Assembly (NCBI GenBank): GCA_046331545.1
Contig: JAXLQR010000002.1
Coordinates: forward strand, 1,798,001-1,862,000
Origin: JADJVL01 sp046331545
GTDB lineage: Bacteria; Acidobacteriota; Holophagae; Holophagales; Holophagaceae
Direction: 5' to 3'
DNA length: 64,000 nucleotides
The notes below the pieces were generated by a model. It was not told where the DNA came from, did not search any database, and saw only the letters and a list, made by a program, of their open reading frames with translations. The number at the start of each line of letters is the position of its first letter. Positions within the stretch are counted from its first letter, which is position 1. The position numbers were made by a program, and so were the translations under genes. This document shows, in pieces, positions 52,366-63,450 of the stretch.

Positions 52366-55300
52366 TCAACCTTCGTCGGGCTCCCCCGCCGCGGCCGCGG
52401 GCGGCGCCGCGGCGCCGGAGGTGGGCAGCGTCCCCTCCCCCGAAGGCCGCGACTCGCCCAGGGACGTGGGGTCCGTGGCGCGCCTTCCGCCGTCCTTCCC
52501 GGTCAGCAGGTCGGGCCAGCCGGCCCGGCCTCCCTCCAGGCGCGCGAGGGTGTCCGAGAAGGCCGTGACCCAGGCCTCCACGTCCAGCGGGCGGTTCTCC
52601 CGGTCCGTGGCCAGGGCCACCTTGAAGGCCATGTCCACCAGGTCGGGCAGGCCCGGCAGGAACCTGCTCGGCGGCGGGAAGTCGCCCTTGCTGATGGCCA
52701 CGAACACGTCCGCCAGGGCGGTGGGCTGCACCAGGCGATGGCCCGTGAGGGCCTCGAAGGCCACCGCGGCGAAGGCGTAGAGGTCGCTGCGGGCGTCCAG
52801 CGTCATCCCCTTGAGCTGGTCGGGGCTCATGTAGTTGGGCGTGCCCACCACCATGCCCGTGCGGGTCAGGCCGTCCTCGGCGCCGAAGGGCTTGGCGAGG
52901 CCGAAGTCCAGGAGCTTGGTCTGGAAGCCGTCCTCGCCGGGGATGAGGAAGAAGTTCTCCGGCTTGATGTCGCGGTGCAGGAGGCCCGCGCGATGGGCCG
53001 CCCCCAGGGCCGCCGCGCCCTGGCGCAGCAGGCGCGCCACCTGCCGGGGGGTGCCGGGGCCATAGCGACGCAGCAGGTCGCCGAGGTTCTGGCCCTGGAG
53101 CAGCTCCATCACCAGGAAGGCCGAGCCGTCCTCCAGCTCGCCGCTGTCGTGGATGGCGATCACGCCGGGGTGGTGGATGCGGGCGAGGGCCAGGGCCTCC
53201 TGCTGGAAGCGGCCCCGGATCTCGGGGATGTTGTAGAGCTCGGGCTTGATGAGCTTGAGGGCCACTTCGCGGTCGAGCCGCAGGTCCTGGGCCTCGAACA
53301 CGAGCCCCATGCCGCCCTCGCCGAGCACCCGCCGCAGCTCGTAGCGGTCCTGGATGCGCCGCGGGATGAGGCGCGGGGCGTCCAGCTCGGCCCCGTCGTG
53401 GGGACAGGTCTTCTCCTCCGCGCCGAAGCAGCGGCCGCAGGTGGGGCAGAGCTGCAGGGGCTCCACGCCCTTGGCCAGCATGGCCTCGCGGGTCTTGGCC
53501 TGGAGGTCCCGCGCCTGGTGCAGGGCCTTGCGCGCCTGCTGCAGCTCCAGCATGGAGCCGAGCTGGGAGGCGAAGCTGCCCACCAGCTTGCGCTCGGCCT
53601 CGCCCCAGCCCACGTGGCCGCGCACCACCAGGCCGCCGAGGATCTCGCCGGCGGTGCCCCGCACGGGGACCACCTGCTCCAGGCGCCGCTCGCTGGGCAC
53701 GTTGCGGCGCTCCTGGCGGCGGTCCCGCTGGGGATCGAGGAACAGGGAACGCTGGAGCTGGTCCAGGCTGGGCAGGGCGAAGCTGCTGTCGCCGAGGGGT
53801 CGCACCTGGTCCCCGGACACCGTCACGAGGCCGATGTGCTGGGCCCGGAGGCTCTGGCAGAGGTCCATGGCCATCTCCTGGGCCCAGGCGCCCAGGTCCC
53901 GCTGGGCCCTCGACCCGCTCTGCATCAGCGCGGCGATCTGGTTGCGCTGGGCCTCCACCTCCCTCGTGCGCTCCCGGACCTTCGCCTCCAGCTCGGCGTT
54001 GCGGCGTTCGAGGGTCCGCAGCCGGGCGCGCACCACGAGCCAGGCGCCGCCGCCCAGCACCAGCACGTAGGCCGCGTAGGCCCAGGGCGTGCGCCAGGGG
54101 GCGGGAAGCACCTCGAAGCTCCAGCGCGCCGGGGCCACGGTCCGGCCATAGCCGTCCACGGCCTCCACCCGCAGGGCGTAGCTTCCCGCGGAGAGGCCCG
54201 GGTACTCCCGGCGCGGCTCCTGGCTCCAGGGGCCAGGCTTCTCCTCGAGGCCCTCGAGCTGGGTGCGGAAGCGCAGCGGCGCGCCCTGGGGCAGGGCCGG
54301 CAGGGTGAAGGTGAAGGCGAGATTCCGTTCCCGGTAGCCCAGGCTCGCGCCGGGGACGAGGTCCCGGGCCGCCCCGTTCACCGTGAAGCCCTCCAGGGCC
54401 ACCCGCCCAGGCGGCGGCGGCGCCACCTCCTCCCGGGGGTCGAACACCACCGCGCCCCCCACGCTGCCGCCCCAGACGCGGCCCTCGGCGTCCACCATCG
54501 AGGCCCCGCCGTTGAACTCCAGGCTGGGGAGGCCCGCCTCGGTGCCGAAGGTCTCCACGGTGAAGGCAAGCCCCGTCCCGGCGGCCTTCGGTGTCAGCCG
54601 GGCCACCCCGCGGTTGGTGAACGCATAGACCCTTCCCTTCACGTCCTTCTGGAGCTGGTAGACCGTGCTGTTGGGCAGGCCGCCCTCCTCGGCGTCCCCC
54701 AGCACCTGCCAGGCAAGCCGCGCCGCCGCGGGATCGAAGACCACCAGGCCGCCGCCCTCGGTCCCCGCCAGCAGCCATTCCCGGCCCTGCACGGTGAGGG
54801 GCAGCAGGCTCATGACAGTGTTGTTGGGCAGGCCCTGGCGCGTGTCGAAGGTCTCGGCCCGGCCCTCCTTCAGGCGGATGAGGCCCCCGTTCTCCGTGCC
54901 GATCCAGGTGGTGGCGCCGCCGGCGGTCCAGGCCAGGGTGTGGAGGTGCTCCGTGGACAGGCCCTGCTCGGGGCCGAAGTGGGTCCAGGTCCCGCCCTCC
55001 AGCCTCCAGAGGCCGGAGTCCCCGCTGACCGCCCAGAGCCGCGGCCGTCCCTGGGCGTCCAGGTCCCGGCGCAGCACCCGGACGCCGCTGGAGGCCAGCC
55101 GGTCGGGGCCGGGAAAGGCGGACCAGCGGCGTCCGTCGAAGCGCCAGACGCCTCGCCCCTGCACCCCCGCCAGCAGGACCTTCCGGCCGGAGGCCTCCGG
55201 CCATTCCAGGAGGGCCATCACGCTGGGGGTGGGCAGCCCTTCCCGGGCTCCGTGGAAGCGCCAGCCACCCTCCCTGAACTCCGCCACGCCGAGGCTGCGG

Positions 55301-56364
55301 GTGCCCAGCCAGAGGGTGCGCGGGAGGTCCGGGCCCTCGGTCACGCACAGCCCGTAGACCGACGGGTCCAGGAGTCCGGAGGCGCGTCCGAAGCTCCGCC
55401 ACAGGCCGAACTCCAGGGTGGCGAGGCCGGCGTCGGTGCCCACCAGCAGGGCCCGCGTGCCGTCGGCGCCCTCCACGGGGAGGAGGGACCAGACCAGCCC
55501 GCTGGGCAGGCCCTCCCCGGGACCGAGGATCCGCCAGCGGCCCTCCTCGAGGCAGCCCAGGCCCGCGGTGTCCGTGCCCACCCAGAGCACCTCGCGTCCC
55601 TCCCGGGTCCGGGTGCGCGCCAGGGCGGTGATGCGGCTGGCCGCGAGGGCCGGCGGCAGCGGGATGGCACGCCAGGCGCTCCCGTCGCGCCGGAAGAGAC
55701 CCTTCGACGTCCCCGCGAGATCGCCCGCCAGGCAACCGACGCCCTGCCCGGCGAGGCCGGCTTCCGGCTGCCAGCGCCCGTCCTGGAAGCGGGCCAGTCC
55801 CGCGCCGGTGCCCGCCCAGAGCCGTCCCTCGGCGTCCCGGAGGAGGCAGAGCACCCGGTCGGAAGGCAGCCCCTCGGCCATGCGGACGCTGCGCCAGGCT
55901 CGGCCGTCGAAATGGCGGATCCCCGCTTCCGGCGTGGCGGCCCAGACCTGCCCCTGGGCCGCGACCACGTCGTTGAAGCGCCCCTCGCCGGCCTCGGGCA
56001 CCCGTTCCCAGGCGCCGCCCCGGAACCGCGCCAGGCCGCCGTCCTGCCGGGCGGCCCAGACCGTCCCGTCGTCCCCGACCACGACGCGGCGCAGGAAGTT
56101 GCTCCGGCTGCGGTCGGGCATCGCGTGGCTCCGCCAGCGGTGGCCGTTGAAGACGGCGGCGCCGTCCTGGGTGGCCACCCAGATCCGGCCCGCCCGGTCC
56201 CGATCCAGGGACATGACGGAGTTCTGCGGCAGGCCCTCCTGGCTCGTGGTGACGCGGAAGAACGGCAGCGCGGCCCGGGCGGGGTCGAAGGCCGGCGCGG
56301 CGGGACCGCCCCCGGGCAGCAGGGCCAGGGCGGCGGGCAGCGCGCGGGACCACGGGAGACGCAT
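52366..56364 (-). CDS. Beta-propeller (Reg_prop/Y_Y_Y) receptor fused to a Ser/Thr protein kinase
   Basis: 1332 residues. Signal peptide to about residue 22; two-component-regulator-type propeller repeats to about 640 (LDRDRAGRIWVATQDGAAVF, LRDAEGRLWAGTGAGLARF); a Y_Y_Y domain to about 745; one membrane helix (WAYAAYVLVLGGGAWLVV, about 755-772); a coiled coil; a GAF-like region; a small zinc ribbon (CPTCGRCFGAEEKTC, about 975); and a complete kinase domain at about 1005-1270. Kinase motifs are GEGGMGLVFEA, VALKLIKPE, HRDIKPENF, LLDFGLAKPF and GTPNYMSPDQ, so it should be active. The C-terminal 45 residues are low-complexity. These propellers normally sense outside glycans or stress and are joined to histidine kinases or GGDEF domains. 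The FHA protein at 33387 could read the phosphorylation. Confidence 0.92.
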   Translation of the reverse strand: MRLPWSRALPAALALLPGGGPAAPAFDPARAALPFFRVTTSQEGLPQNSVMSLDRDRAGRIWVATQDGAAVFNGHRWRSHAMPDRSRSNFLRRVVVGDDGTVWAARQDGGLARFRGGAWERVPEAGEGRFNDVVAAQGQVWAATPEAGIRHFDGRAWRSVRMAEGLPSDRVLCLLRDAEGRLWAGTGAGLARFQDGRWQPEAGLAGQGVGCLAGDLAGTSKGLFRRDGSAWRAIPLPPALAASRITALARTRTREGREVLWVGTDTAGLGCLEEGRWRILGPGEGLPSGLVWSLLPVEGADGTRALLVGTDAGLATLEFGLWRSFGRASGLLDPSVYGLCVTEGPDLPRTLWLGTRSLGVAEFREGGWRFHGAREGLPTPSVMALLEWPEASGRKVLLAGVQGRGVWRFDGRRWSAFPGPDRLASSGVRVLRRDLDAQGRPRLWAVSGDSGLWRLEGGTWTHFGPEQGLSTEHLHTLAWTAGGATTWIGTENGGLIRLKEGRAETFDTRQGLPNNTVMSLLPLTVQGREWLLAGTEGGGLVVFDPAAARLAWQVLGDAEEGGLPNSTVYQLQKDVKGRVYAFTNRGVARLTPKAAGTGLAFTVETFGTEAGLPSLEFNGGASMVDAEGRVWGGSVGGAVVFDPREEVAPPPPGRVALEGFTVNGAARDLVPGASLGYRERNLAFTFTLPALPQGAPLRFRTQLEGLEEKPGPWSQEPRREYPGLSAGSYALRVEAVDGYGRTVAPARWSFEVLPAPWRTPWAYAAYVLVLGGGAWLVVRARLRTLERRNAELEAKVRERTREVEAQRNQIAALMQSGSRAQRDLGAWAQEMAMDLCQSLRAQHIGLVTVSGDQVRPLGDSSFALPSLDQLQRSLFLDPQRDRRQERRNVPSERRLEQVVPVRGTAGEILGGLVVRGHVGWGEAERKLVGSFASQLGSMLELQQARKALHQARDLQAKTREAMLAKGVEPLQLCPTCGRCFGAEEKTCPHDGAELDAPRLIPRRIQDRYELRRVLGEGGMGLVFEAQDLRLDREVALKLIKPELYNIPEIRGRFQQEALALARIHHPGVIAIHDSGELEDGSAFLVMELLQGQNLGDLLRRYGPGTPRQVARLLRQGAAALGAAHRAGLLHRDIKPENFFLIPGEDGFQTKLLDFGLAKPFGAEDGLTRTGMVVGTPNYMSPDQLKGMTLDARSDLYAFAAVAFEALTGHRLVQPTALADVFVAISKGDFPPPSRFLPGLPDLVDMAFKVALATDRENRPLDVEAWVTAFSDTLARLEGGRAGWPDLLTGKDGGRRATDPTSLGESRPSGEGTLPTSGAAAPPAAAAGEPDEG

Positions 56365-56467
56365 GGAAGGTCGGGGGCTCCACCGATGACTCTAGCGCGG
56401 CGCGCGAGGCCCGGGAGGGGCCTCAAGACCGCCGAGGCCGCATGGCACAATGATCGGAGAGGTGTCC

Positions 56468-57706
56468 ATGTACGAGGCTTTGAAGCAGTCCGACGGCGCG
56501 GTCTTCGAGGCCCTGAGGCTGGAGATCGGCCGCCAGCGCCACCACCTGGAGCTGATCGCCTCCGAGAACTACGTGAGCGTCGCGGTGCTGGAGGCCATGG
56601 GCTCCCACTTCACCAACAAGTACGCCGAGGGCTATCCGGGGCGGCGCTACTACGGCGGCTGCGCCCACGCCGACACCGTGGAGAACCTGGCCCGCGACCG
56701 GGCCAAGCAGCTCTTCGGCGCCGAGCACGCCAACGTCCAGCCCCACAGCGGCGCCCAGGCCAACATGGCGGTCTACCTGGCCACGCTGAAGCCCGGCGAC
56801 ACGGTGCTGGGCCTGGACCTCGCCCACGGCGGGCACCTCACCCACGGCCATCCGCTGAACAGCAGCGGCATCCTTTACCAGTTCAAGGGCTACCACGTGC
56901 GCCGCGAGGACGAGCGCGTGGACATGGACGAAGTGCGCGCCCTGGCCCGGGAGCACAGACCGAGGATGATCGTGGCCGGCGCCTCGGCCTACCCCCGCAC
57001 CTTCGACTTCCCCGCCTTCCGCGCCATCGCCGACGAGGTGGGCGCGCTGCTCATGGTGGACATGGCCCACTTCGCGGGCCTCGTCGCCACCGGCCACCAC
57101 CCCAGCCCGGTGCCCTACGCGGACTTCACCACCACCACCACCCACAAGACCCTGCGTGGGCCCCGGGGCGGCCTCATCCTCTGCAAGGAAGCCTACGCCA
57201 AGGACCTCGATCGCGCGGTGTTCCCCGGCGTGCAGGGCGGCCCGCTGATGCACGTCATCGCCGCCAAGGCCGTGGCCTTCGGCGAGGCGCTGAAGCCGGA
57301 GTTCAAGGCCTACAGCGCCCAGGTCGTCGCCAACGCCCAGGCCCTGGCGGCGGGCCTCGCCGCGCACGGCTGGCGCATCGTCAGCGGCGGCACCGACAAC
57401 CACCTCATGCTCGTGGACGTGTTCCAGCAGGGCATCCTGGGCAGCGAGGCCGAGAAGGCCCTGGACAAGGCCGGCATCACCACCAACAAGAACGGCATCC
57501 CCTTCGATCCCAACCCGCCCCTGAAGCCCAGCGGCATCCGCCTGGGCACGCCGGCGGTCACCAGCCGCGGCATGAAGGAGGCGGAGATGGCCGCCCTCGC
57601 CGGCTGGATCCACCGCGCCCTCAAGGCCAAGTACGACGAGGCCGCCCTGGCCGCCATCCAGGCCGAAGTCTTCGCGCTGACGGAGCGGTTCCCGATTCCG
57701 GAGTAG
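56468..57706 (+). CDS. glyA: Serine hydroxymethyltransferase
   Basis: 412 residues. It interconverts serine and glycine with tetrahydrofolate as one-carbon acceptor, feeding dTMP and purine synthesis. The PLP lysine lies in TTTTHKTLRGPRGG (about residue 228). Other blocks are HHLELIASENYVS, NKYAEGYPGRRYYGG, LDLAHGGHLTHGHP and DMAHFAGLVATGHHPSP. ATG at 56468, with GGAGAGG 6 nt upstream, was chosen over an in-frame ATG at 56450. A CACAAT hexamer near 56445 may be the -10 element. The cyclotransferase gene starts 7 nt after the stop. Confidence 0.97.
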   Translation: MYEALKQSDGAVFEALRLEIGRQRHHLELIASENYVSVAVLEAMGSHFTNKYAEGYPGRRYYGGCAHADTVENLARDRAKQLFGAEHANVQPHSGAQANMAVYLATLKPGDTVLGLDLAHGGHLTHGHPLNSSGILYQFKGYHVRREDERVDMDEVRALAREHRPRMIVAGASAYPRTFDFPAFRAIADEVGALLMVDMAHFAGLVATGHHPSPVPYADFTTTTTHKTLRGPRGGLILCKEAYAKDLDRAVFPGVQGGPLMHVIAAKAVAFGEALKPEFKAYSAQVVANAQALAAGLAAHGWRIVSGGTDNHLMLVDVFQQGILGSEAEKALDKAGITTNKNGIPFDPNPPLKPSGIRLGTPAVTSRGMKEAEMAALAGWIHRALKAKYDEAALAAIQAEVFALTERFPIPE

Positions 57707-57713
57707 GGAGACC

Positions 57714-58154
57714 GTGACCGAACTCGAACCCGACGGCCTCTTCGTCTACGGCACCCTGCGCGAGGGCGGCCTGCACCACGGCTGGCTGCGGCGCACCAAC
57801 CCCCAGGGCGCGACCCGGGCCTTCGCGCCGGGGCGGCTGTTCCACCTTCCCGAGGCCGGCTACCCGGCCTTCGTGCAGGGGCGCATCCCCGAGGCCCTGC
57901 CCCCGGGGCCGGGCTGGGTCGTGGGAGAGTTCATCGGCTACGAGGATCTGGAGGACCTCGCCCGGGCGGTGGAAAACCTCGACGAGCTCGAAGGCGTCGG
58001 CGATGAACTGTTCAAGCGCCGGCTGGTGCCCGTGCTGCTGGACAGCGGGCATACCTACGCCGCCTGGACCTACCTGTTTCCCGAGGACCGGCTGCTGCGC
58101 CTGGAGCGGGAGGCCGTGGAACTGCTGGACGGGGACTGGGCCGCCTATTTATGA
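57714..58154 (+). CDS. Gamma-glutamylcyclotransferase-like (AIG2/GGCT) protein
   Basis: 146 residues from GTG with GGGAG 4 nt upstream. The GGCT fold is seen in LFVYGTLREGGLHHGWL (substrate-binding YGTL, about residues 10-26), GRLFHLPEAGYPAFV and the acidic residue in NLDELEGVGDEL (about residue 90), which aligns with the catalytic glutamate. Family members convert gamma-glutamyl-amine or peptide bonds to 5-oxoproline; substrates vary and cannot be told here. It is probably co-transcribed with glyA and ends at a strong terminator. No signal peptide. Confidence 0.85.
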   Translation: MTELEPDGLFVYGTLREGGLHHGWLRRTNPQGATRAFAPGRLFHLPEAGYPAFVQGRIPEALPPGPGWVVGEFIGYEDLEDLARAVENLDELEGVGDELFKRRLVPVLLDSGHTYAAWTYLFPEDRLLRLEREAVELLDGDWAAYL

Positions 58155-58178
58155 AAAGGGCCACAACCGTGGCCCTTT
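58155..58178. terminator. Bidirectional rho-independent terminator between the cyclotransferase gene and gyrA
   Basis: AAAGGGCCAC (58155-58164) pairs perfectly with GTGGCCCTTT (58169-58178) around AACC. Reading toward gyrA's end (minus strand), the stem runs into TTTTC; reading plus, it ends in TTTC. It sits between two convergent stop codons and can serve both genes. Confidence 0.8.
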
Positions 58179-58199
58179 CAATGGGTTGCGCGCGCTGGC

Positions 58200-60803
58200 T
58201 CAGATGTCGAGCTTGGTCTGCTGCCCGCTCTCGTCCGGTCCGGGGTTGGCCAGCTCGGCGTCGGCCACCAGGTCCTCCTCGTCGTCCAGGGCCATGGCGG
58301 CGCCGTCGATCTTGGCGATGCCCACCACCTTGTCCGTGTCGGAGCCCAGGTTGAGGAGCTTCACGCCCTGGGCGGCGCGGCCGGTCTTGCGGACCTCGTC
58401 GATGAGGAACTTGATGACCATGCCCTCCTGGCTGATGAGGAGGCAGCCCTCGCCGGGCTTCACGAGCTTGAAGCCCACCACCGGCCCGTTCCGCACGCCC
58501 GCGCGGATGTTGATCACGCCGGTGCCGCCGCGGCCCTGGAGGCGGTAGTCCTGCAGGAAGCTGCGCTTGCCGTAGCCCTTCTCGGTGACGGTCAGGAGCA
58601 TGCCGTGGGACTCGGTGCTCTCGTCGGCCTCCACGCCCTCGGGCAGATCCGGCAGCGCGTCCACCACCTCCATGTCCACGATGTGGTCGCCGCTGGAGAG
58701 GCGCATGCCCCGGACGCCCGTGGTGGCGCGGCCCGTGGCGCGGATGTCGTCCTCGGGGAAGCGGATGGCCTTGCCCTGGGCCGTGGCCAGGATGATCTGC
58801 TGGCCGCCGGACGAGACCCGGACCGCCACCAGGCTGTTGCCGTCGTCGATGTTCAGCGCGATGAGCCCGTTGGAACGGATGTTGGCGTAGGCCGAGAGCG
58901 CGGTCTTCTTCACCGTCCCGTCGGTGGTGGCGAAGATGAGGGACTGCTCCTCGGGGAACTCGCGGATGGCCATCAGGGTCACGACGTTCTCGCCGTCCTT
59001 GAGGCTGATGAGGTTCTTCACGTGCTTGCCGCGGGTGTTGGCGGCGGCCTCGGGCAGGTCGTAGACCTTGAGGGCGTAGACGTAGCCGCGGTCCGTGAAG
59101 GCCATGAGCGTGTCGTGGGCCTTGGTCATGAAGAGCTGCTCGACGAAGTCGTCGTCCTTCGTCTTCATGCCCAGCTTGCCCTTCCCGCCCCGGCGCTGCT
59201 TGCGGTAGGCGGCGAGGTCCGTGCGCTTGATGTAGCCGGTCTTGCTCATGGTGACGACCATCGGGTCGTCGGGCACCACGTCCTCCATGCGGATCTGGCC
59301 GGAGAAGCCCGTGATCTCGGTGCGGCGGGCGTCGCCGAACAGGGCGCTCGCCTCGTTCAGCTCCTCCTTGATGATCTTCAGGAGCAGCTTCTCGTCCGCC
59401 AGGATGGCCTTGAGCTTCTTGATCGTCTTCTCGAGGTCGGCCAGCTCGTCGAGGATCTTCTCCCGCTCCAGGCCGGTGAGGCGCTGCAGGCGCATGTCCA
59501 GGATGGCCTGGGCCTGGATGGCCGAGAGGGCGAGGCTGGGGTCCTTCTTCAGGGCCGCGGCGCTGGCGAAGGCGCCCGCCATGAGGCCGGCCTTGGCCTC
59601 CTCGGGGGTCTTGGCGCCCCGGATGAGCTTGATGACCGCGTCCAGGTGGTCCAGGGCGATCTTCAGGCCCATGAGCACGTGGTGGCGTTCCTCGGCCTTC
59701 CGGAGCTGGAACATGGTCCGGCGGGTCACCACCTCGCGGCGGAATCCGATGAACTCCTGGAGGATCTCCTTGAGGGTGCAGACCCGGGGCTGGCCGTTGA
59801 CGATGGTCAGCATGGTGATGGGGAAGGAGGCCTGGAGCTGGGTCTGCTGGTAGAGCTGGTTCAGCACGATGTCGCTGGCTTCGCCCTTCTTCAGCTCCAC
59901 CACGAGGCGGATGCCCTCGCGGTCGCTCTCGTCCCGCAGGTCGCTGATGCCGTCGATCTTCTTCTCGCGCACCAGCTCGGCGATCTTCTCCGTCAGCGTG
60001 GCCTTGTTCACCTGGTAGGGCAGCTCGGTGAAGACCAGCTGCTCCCGGTCCCCCTGGCGGCGGATCTGCTCCACCTGGCAGCGGGCGCGCACCACGCAGC
60101 GGCCGCGGCCGGTGCGGTAGGCCTCGACCACGCCCTCGGTGCCCAGCATGATGCCGCCGCCGGGGAAGTCCGGGGCCTGGATGTGGGTCATCAGCGCGTC
60201 CACCGTCAGGGACGGGTCGTCGATGAGGGCCACCAGTGCCGCGCAGCACTCCTTGAGGTTGTGGGGCGGGATGGAGGTGGCCATGCCCACGGCGATGCCC
60301 TGGGCGCCGTTCACCAGCAGGTTCGGGATCTTGGTGGGCAGGACGAGGGGCTCCTGCTCGTTGCCGTCGTAGTTGGGCCCGAAATCCACCGTCTCCTGGT
60401 CCAGGTCCGACATCATCTCGGAGCCCAGGCGGGAGAGCCGGGCCTCGGTGTAGCGCATGGCCGCCGGGCTGTCCCCGTCGATGGAGCCGAAGTTGCCCTG
60501 GCCGTCCACCAGCACGTGGCGCAGGGAGAAGGGCTGCGCCATGCGCACCATGGTGTCGTAGATGGCGGCGTCGCCGTGGGGGTGGTACTTGCCCATGACG
60601 TCGCCCACGGTGCGGGCGGACTTCTTGTAGGCCCGGTTCCACTCGTTCCCGGCCTCCTTCATGCCGAAGAGCACGCGGCGGTGCACCGGCTTCAGGCCGT
60701 CCCGCACGTCCGGCAGGGCGCGGCCGACGATGACGGACATGGCGTAGTCCAGGTAGGACTTCCGCATCTCCTTTTCGATTTCAATGGGTTCGATACGGCT
60801 CAT
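58200..60803 (-). CDS. gyrA: DNA gyrase subunit A
   Basis: 867 residues. Breakage-reunion subunit of the type IIA topoisomerase that adds negative supercoils. The catalytic tyrosine is Tyr118 in AAMRYTEARLSRL. The quinolone-resistance region reads GKYHPHGDAAIYDTMVRM; the residue at the E. coli Ser83 position is Ala79, while the Asp87 position is conserved as Asp83. The C-terminal beta-pinwheel has six blades (for example ATAQGKAIRFPEDDIR) with the GyrA-box QGRGGTGVINI. It lies 56 nt downstream of gyrB in the same direction and ends at the bidirectional terminator. Confidence 0.98.
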   Translation of the reverse strand: MSRIEPIEIEKEMRKSYLDYAMSVIVGRALPDVRDGLKPVHRRVLFGMKEAGNEWNRAYKKSARTVGDVMGKYHPHGDAAIYDTMVRMAQPFSLRHVLVDGQGNFGSIDGDSPAAMRYTEARLSRLGSEMMSDLDQETVDFGPNYDGNEQEPLVLPTKIPNLLVNGAQGIAVGMATSIPPHNLKECCAALVALIDDPSLTVDALMTHIQAPDFPGGGIMLGTEGVVEAYRTGRGRCVVRARCQVEQIRRQGDREQLVFTELPYQVNKATLTEKIAELVREKKIDGISDLRDESDREGIRLVVELKKGEASDIVLNQLYQQTQLQASFPITMLTIVNGQPRVCTLKEILQEFIGFRREVVTRRTMFQLRKAEERHHVLMGLKIALDHLDAVIKLIRGAKTPEEAKAGLMAGAFASAAALKKDPSLALSAIQAQAILDMRLQRLTGLEREKILDELADLEKTIKKLKAILADEKLLLKIIKEELNEASALFGDARRTEITGFSGQIRMEDVVPDDPMVVTMSKTGYIKRTDLAAYRKQRRGGKGKLGMKTKDDDFVEQLFMTKAHDTLMAFTDRGYVYALKVYDLPEAAANTRGKHVKNLISLKDGENVVTLMAIREFPEEQSLIFATTDGTVKKTALSAYANIRSNGLIALNIDDGNSLVAVRVSSGGQQIILATAQGKAIRFPEDDIRATGRATTGVRGMRLSSGDHIVDMEVVDALPDLPEGVEADESTESHGMLLTVTEKGYGKRSFLQDYRLQGRGGTGVINIRAGVRNGPVVGFKLVKPGEGCLLISQEGMVIKFLIDEVRKTGRAAQGVKLLNLGSDTDKVVGIAKIDGAAMALDDEEDLVADAELANPGPDESGQQTKLDI

Positions 60804-60859
60804 GGGTCTTCCAGTGTTCTACGTGGAACGTTCGGGCTGCCGGCGGCTTGGCGGGAACG

Positions 60860-63382
<2,523 letters not shown>

Positions 63383-63450
63383 CAACACACACAACTTTCA
63401 AGCAACAGGAGGGAAGGCCTGGACGGCCGGCTGCACACTTTGTCCGCGGC

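Noticed and set aside
52336..57717. Very long open frame on the plus strand opposite the receptor kinase and through glyA
   Set aside because: It is Arg/Gly/Pro-rich, has no domain, and covers two clear genes. High GC keeps stop codons rare in this frame.
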